The position numbers were made by a program, and so were the translations under genes. A stretch of 64,000 nucleotides of DNA, from NCBI RefSeq assembly GCF_934476685.1, contig NZ_CAKSNX010000001.1:310001-374000 (forward strand), in the 5' to 3' direction. Every line of letters starts with the position of its first letter. Within the stretch, counting starts at the first letter, position 1. The stretch is from an uncultured Ruminococcus sp. GTDB taxonomy: Bacteria; Bacillota; Clostridia; Oscillospirales; Ruminococcaceae. Under the pieces are notes generated by a model that did no database searches, was not told the DNA's origin, and saw only the letters and a list, made by a program, of their open reading frames with translations. Shown in pieces: positions 60,215 to 64,000 of the stretch.

Positions 60215-61345
60215 ATGCTTAAAGTTTTACTTGCAGGCGGCGGTACGGCAGGTCACGTCAATCCTGCCCTTGCTATTGCAGAGATCATAAAGGAGAATTA
60301 TCCCGACGCAGAGTTCTGCTTTGCGGGAAACCCTGAAAAGATAGAGGCAACTCTTGTGCCTAAGGCAGGTTACAGATTTGAGCCTGTAAAGGTAGAGGGT
60401 TTTCAGAGAAGGGTAAACTGGACGAACGTAAAGAGAAATTTCCATGCTCTCGGCTGCCTTATGAAAACGGGCGGAAGATGCAGGGATATAATAAATGATT
60501 TCAAGCCTGACCTTGTTATAGGAACGGGCGGATATGTTTCTGGTCCTGTTGTGCGCAAGGCTGCGAAAATGGGGATAAAGACTGCCATTCACGAGCAGAA
60601 CGCTTTTGCGGGAGTTACCAACAAACTGCTTTCAAAGGAAGTTGACGAGGTAATGATGACTGTTGAGGCGGCAAAGAAATATTTCCCTGAGGCAAAGCAC
60701 ACTACGGTAACAGGTCTGCCTGTAAGAGGCGCTTTCGCAAAGATGTCAAAGGAAGAGGCAAGAAAGCAGCTGGGCATACCGATGGACGCAGTATGCGTAC
60801 TGTCAACAGGCGGAAGTCTTGGTGCAAGGGTGCTGAACAACTATGTTGCAAAGCTGCTGAAATGGTATCAGGACGAGGGAAGAGAAGTTTATCACATTCA
60901 TTCCTACGGAACGTACAAGGGATACAAGGATTATATTGCTGAGTGCGAGGCTCAGGGCATAAAGATAAAGGATAACCCACGTCTTACAGTAAGCGATTAC
61001 ATCAATATGCCTGCGGCTATGGCGGCTTGTGACCTTGTTATAACACGCTGCGGCGCTGCGTCACTGGCGGAGATAGAGGCTGTGGGCAGATGTTCTGTGC
61101 TTATACCGTCGCCTATGGTGGCTGAAAATCATCAGTACCACAACGGTATGGTCCTTCAGAATGCAGGCGCAGGAAAGGTCATTGAGGAAAAGGATCTGAC
61201 AGACGAGCTGTTTATAAATACAGTAAAGGATCTTATAGATCACCCTGAGAAGATAAAGGAATGCTCTGAGAAGGCTGCGTCGCTGCATATAAGCGACACG
61301 AGAGAGAGGATAATCGGTGCGCTCAGACCCCTTATAGAGAAATAA
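60215..61345 (+). CDS. murG: Lipid II synthase MurG
   Basis: A 376-residue GT28 transferase that adds GlcNAc to lipid I. The N-terminal GGGTAGHVNPALAIAE, middle GTGGYVSGPVV and HEQNAFAGVTNKLL, GGSLGA, and the UDP-GlcNAc donor site RCGAASLAEIEAVG are all intact. AAGAGGT lies before the ATG. It follows ftsW by 23 bp. Confidence 0.97.
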   Translation: MLKVLLAGGGTAGHVNPALAIAEIIKENYPDAEFCFAGNPEKIEATLVPKAGYRFEPVKVEGFQRRVNWTNVKRNFHALGCLMKTGGRCRDIINDFKPDLVIGTGGYVSGPVVRKAAKMGIKTAIHEQNAFAGVTNKLLSKEVDEVMMTVEAAKKYFPEAKHTTVTGLPVRGAFAKMSKEEARKQLGIPMDAVCVLSTGGSLGARVLNNYVAKLLKWYQDEGREVYHIHSYGTYKGYKDYIAECEAQGIKIKDNPRLTVSDYINMPAAMAACDLVITRCGAASLAEIEAVGRCSVLIPSPMVAENHQYHNGMVLQNAGAGKVIEEKDLTDELFINTVKDLIDHPEKIKECSEKAASLHISDTRERIIGALRPLIEK

Positions 61346-61394
61346 CAGGGGAAAAACAAGGAAATATAAATAAAATGAAGGAGGTTTATTCACT

Positions 61395-62318
61395 TTGAGT
61401 GATGCGAATAAATCTTTTGAGAAACATCGCAGCAAACGTGCGACAATGGACTCAATAGCTGTGCCTGATACTGACAAGATAAGAAAGCTCAGCGATCCGA
61501 AATTTCACGGCTCTGCACTTAACAGGCAGGCTGACGAGATCTTTGAAGGCAACAGATTCAATAAAGTAGGGGATTTTGACAGGGCGACGAAGTTTTACGG
61601 AACGCCTGAGGAAAAGAAGATAGAAAAGGACGAGGACGAAGAGGACGATTTTATCCCGAAGCCCGATCCCGACAAGAAAGCGCCCGATCTGATGAACAAG
61701 GGCGTAAAGGTCGGCGGAACATATGTAAGGCGCAAGAACGTTGTGCTTTGGATAGTTATTGTCATAGCGCTGCTTATATGTGCGCTCCTTTTCCTGCCGC
61801 CTGTGATGAGCAGCAAGTCGGAGGACACAAAGGTGGAATACGACAGAAACGTATTCGCAAATATGGGTATGACGCAGTTCAAGTCCTACGCTCTGACGAA
61901 CTACTCGGTTTACAGCGAGGAGGCTTTTGCATCGGAGAAGAGCGAGAATTACAGAGTTATCACGATGAACGTACATTTGCAGAATGCCTCGCCGTTTACG
62001 GTAAGGATACCGCAGTACGAGATAATCAGAGCGCCTAAAAATTACAAGGACAAGATATGCTATATAACATCGACCCAGACCAATGGTGCAGGGGAGATAG
62101 TGGGCGACACACTGCCTGCATTCTCAGGTCAGGACGTTACTCTTGAGCTTATGGTGAATGTTACGGATATGACGGACGAACAGCTTGACGAATGTATCAC
62201 GGGACTTGTGATATCAACGGTGGGAATGACAAAGACTATTGCAGCGAACACGCATCTGCCGTGCATACCTGCGGTAATGTTCGTTTCAAACAATGTTGAG
62301 GTATATGTAGATCAGTAG
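61395..62318 (+). CDS. Single-span membrane protein of unknown function in the dcw cluster
   Basis: A 307-residue protein: a basic cytoplasmic region, a very acidic segment (EKDEDEEDDFIPKPDPDKK), one membrane helix (VVLWIVIVIALLICALLFLPPV, about 114-135) and an extracellular domain of about 165 residues (VYSEEAFASEKSENYRVITMNVHLQNASPFTVRIPQYEI) that reads like an immunoglobulin-type beta-sandwich. I do not recognise the family. It starts at TTG 61395 behind AAGGAGG. Its position between murG and murA and its bitopic form suggest a divisome or wall-assembly accessory role, by context only. Confidence 0.75.
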   Translation: MSDANKSFEKHRSKRATMDSIAVPDTDKIRKLSDPKFHGSALNRQADEIFEGNRFNKVGDFDRATKFYGTPEEKKIEKDEDEEDDFIPKPDPDKKAPDLMNKGVKVGGTYVRRKNVVLWIVIVIALLICALLFLPPVMSSKSEDTKVEYDRNVFANMGMTQFKSYALTNYSVYSEEAFASEKSENYRVITMNVHLQNASPFTVRIPQYEIIRAPKNYKDKICYITSTQTNGAGEIVGDTLPAFSGQDVTLELMVNVTDMTDEQLDECITGLVISTVGMTKTIAANTHLPCIPAVMFVSNNVEVYVDQ

Positions 62319-62401
62319 ATCAGTAATTGATTGCGGTTTTCACTAAAATCGGATATTCAGCATAGGATAAGGCAGATTTTCTTTAAAAGGAGCGAGGCTT
62401 T

Positions 62402-63658
62402 ATGCAAAAGCTGATTATTCGGGGCGGTGAAAAGGTAGGAGGAGAGATTTCCGTTCAAGGCGCAAAGAACAGTGCTCTGCCTCTGCTGGCAGGCTGTCTG
62501 CTGGCGAAAGGGGAAAGTGTTCTTTATAATTGTCCTGAGCTTTCAGATGTGTTTGCGGCTTGCAGGATACTGAACTGTCTTGGCTGCAAATGCAAATTCA
62601 GGGACAATACTGTCAGCGTTGATTCAGATGTTCTTAACTCCTCAGAAGTTCCCGACGGACTTATGCGGGAGATGAGGAGTTCCATAGTTTTTCTGGGAGC
62701 TGTGCTGGGGCGAATGGGAAAATGCAGGCTTTCATTCCCTGGAGGCTGCGAGCTTGGACCACGTCCTATTGATATGCACCTTTCTGCCCTGCGGCAGATG
62801 GGGGTAAGGATAACGGAGGAACACGGCGCACTTGACTGTTCCTGTCCGAAGGGGCTGAAAGGCGCAAAGATAAATCTGTCATTCCCGTCTGTGGGGGCGA
62901 CAGAGAACATAATGCTCGCTGCCGCTTTGGCGGAGGGCGAAACTGTGATATACAATGCGGCAAGAGAGCCTGAGATATGCGATCTTGCAGGATATCTTAA
63001 CAGCTGCGGCGCAAGGATAAAGGGCGCAGGCAGCAGTACGGTAAGCATAGAGGGCGTAAGCGAGCTTCACGGCTGTGAGTACACCGTTATGCCCGACAGG
63101 ATAGCTGCGGCGACGCTTATGGCTGCGGCTGCGGCAACGGGCGGAGAGCTTAGTCTGCTGAATGTAAGGTGCGATGATGTACAGTCTGTGATACCTGTAT
63201 TTGAGCAGATGGGCTGCGGAGTGTTCTGCTGCCGTGACAGGATATATATAAGCTGCACTAAAAAGCTGAGGGCGGTAAAGACCATAAGGACAATGCCTTA
63301 TCCGGGATTTCCGACGGACGCACAGGCGCTTGTTATGGCTGCGCTGACAAAGGCGGAGGGAACGAGCGTTATCGTGGAGAATATCTTCGAGAACAGATAC
63401 AGGCACGTTGACGAGCTTGTGAGAATGGGTGCGGACATAAAGACGGAGGGAAAGGTTGCCGTCATACGAGGCGTAAAGGAACTTTACGGTGCTTTGGTGA
63501 GGGCAAGCGACCTGCGAGGCGGAGCGGCTCTGGCTGTGGCGGCTCTTGGGGCGAACGGAGAAACTGTGCTGGAGAACGTGAAGTTCATCGACAGGGGATA
63601 CGAGAGCCTTGAAAAGCAGCTTTGCTCCATAGGGGCGAACGTGAAGAGGATATTGTAG
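62402..63658 (+). CDS. murA: UDP-GlcNAc enolpyruvyl transferase
   Basis: MurA makes UDP-GlcNAc-enolpyruvate, the first step of peptidoglycan synthesis. The 418 residues have GAKNSALPLLAGCLLA, the PEP-binding Cys loop PGGCELGPRPIDMHL (catalytic Cys present), and the PGFPTDAQALVMAALTKAEG motif. AAGGAGCGAGG precedes the ATG. It is inside the dcw cluster between an unknown membrane protein gene and ftsQ. Confidence 0.96.
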   Translation: MQKLIIRGGEKVGGEISVQGAKNSALPLLAGCLLAKGESVLYNCPELSDVFAACRILNCLGCKCKFRDNTVSVDSDVLNSSEVPDGLMREMRSSIVFLGAVLGRMGKCRLSFPGGCELGPRPIDMHLSALRQMGVRITEEHGALDCSCPKGLKGAKINLSFPSVGATENIMLAAALAEGETVIYNAAREPEICDLAGYLNSCGARIKGAGSSTVSIEGVSELHGCEYTVMPDRIAAATLMAAAAATGGELSLLNVRCDDVQSVIPVFEQMGCGVFCCRDRIYISCTKKLRAVKTIRTMPYPGFPTDAQALVMAALTKAEGTSVIVENIFENRYRHVDELVRMGADIKTEGKVAVIRGVKELYGALVRASDLRGGAALAVAALGANGETVLENVKFIDRGYESLEKQLCSIGANVKRIL

Positions 63659-63696
63659 AAAAATGATCTAAAACGGATTTAAGGAACGATAGTAAA

Positions 63697-64000
63697 ATGA
63701 AAAACAAAAGCGCAAGCGGCGAAAGCAAAAGCTTAAAAAGCTTAGAAAAATCAGAAAAGAACAGAGGCGGCGTCAGACGGGGCGGCACTAATGCAAACAT
63801 AAGGGTGTACTATGCACTGGCCGTGGTGTTTGCGGCGGTCATAGTGCTTATACTTTGTCTGACGCTGTTTTTCAGGATATCGAAGATACAGGTGGAGGGC
63901 GTTACGCTCTACCGTGAGGATCAGATAATAAATGTCAGCGGCATCTCGCAGGAGATGAACCTTATGCGTACCGATACGGGAAAGGCTGAGAGCAGGCTGC
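63697..64000 (+). CDS. ftsQ: FtsQ/DivIB divisome protein, N-terminal part (3' cut by window)
   Basis: The first 101 residues are visible. A cytoplasmic tail rich in Lys/Ser and then Arg/Gly precedes a single membrane helix (ALAVVFAAVIVLILCLTLFF) and the start of the POTRA domain (ISKIQVEGVTLYREDQIINVSGI), the typical FtsQ order. AAGGA lies upstream of the ATG. It continues past the window end. FtsQ/DivIB recruits FtsL and the FtsB-type partner to the septum. Confidence 0.9.
   Translation, partial: MKNKSASGESKSLKSLEKSEKNRGGVRRGGTNANIRVYYALAVVFAAVIVLILCLTLFFRISKIQVEGVTLYREDQIINVSGISQEMNLMRTDTGKAESRL

Noticed and set aside
1..64000. CRISPR arrays, rRNA and tRNA genes
   Set aside because: No regularly spaced direct repeats of CRISPR type and no rRNA or tRNA cloverleaf was recognised by reading the intergenic regions.

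Overview
The window looks like a chromosomal segment of a Gram-positive, anaerobic, gut- or rumen-type Clostridia, most likely a Ruminococcus or close Oscillospiraceae relative. The inference rests on gene content and style: a dcw (mra) cluster with a PASTA-tailed transpeptidase and a meso-DAP type MurE, a reverse rubrerythrin, RNase Y, a T-box leader, LTA-synthase-like sulfatases, strong SD sequences and many TTGACA/TATAAT promoters with 17-bp spacers. No rRNA, tRNA or CRISPR array was seen.

Layout. 1-3554: a nitrogenase-like cluster with one NifH-type Fe protein and three component-1-like proteins (the first cut by the window edge). 3567-8812: an acidic protein of unknown function, then hypF-hypC-hypD-hypE, which make and load the Fe(CN)2CO unit of [NiFe]-hydrogenases; hypA and hypB are not here. 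8885-13267: an AlaA-like aminotransferase, zapA, a U32 family protein like RlhA, and dut. 13308-13784: an AT-rich orphan gene.

13838-24571: an integrative mobilizable element inserted at the 3' end of guaA. It carries integrase, excisionase, a divergent repressor, a MobC-like protein, a RepA-like ATPase, a MobV-type relaxase, a TnpV-like protein, and a defence cassette. The cassette consists of an XRE controller, a nuclease-methyltransferase, a specificity subunit and a HEPN-like protein. The specificity subunit appears to be joined to the methyltransferase by a possible -1 frameshift site.

24560-35315: guaA, two convergent LTA-synthase-like sulfatases, a putP operon, thrS, a hairpin-rich element and a small membrane protein. 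A T-box leader (35389-35672) lies upstream of the last and probably governs it and thrS. Around 35.3-36.0 kb the base skew of the + strand changes from C-rich to G-rich, and the main housekeeping genes point away from this position on both sides.

36025-49746: rny, an O-antigen-ligase-like membrane protein, reverse rubrerythrin under tandem dyads, a DRE-TIM aldolase, a HAD phosphatase, a C_GCAxxG_C_C protein, a DUF4261 protein, small secreted or hypothetical genes, a FrlD-like sugar kinase, xylulokinase, an XRE/PH-domain divergent pair and pyrophosphatase. 50526-64000: the dcw cluster mraZ-rsmH-ftsL-pbp-murE-murF-mraY-ftsW-murG-(unknown membrane protein)-murA-ftsQ, which builds lipid-linked peptidoglycan precursor and the divisome. 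murD is absent from its usual place, and the MraY-like protein has altered active-site motifs.
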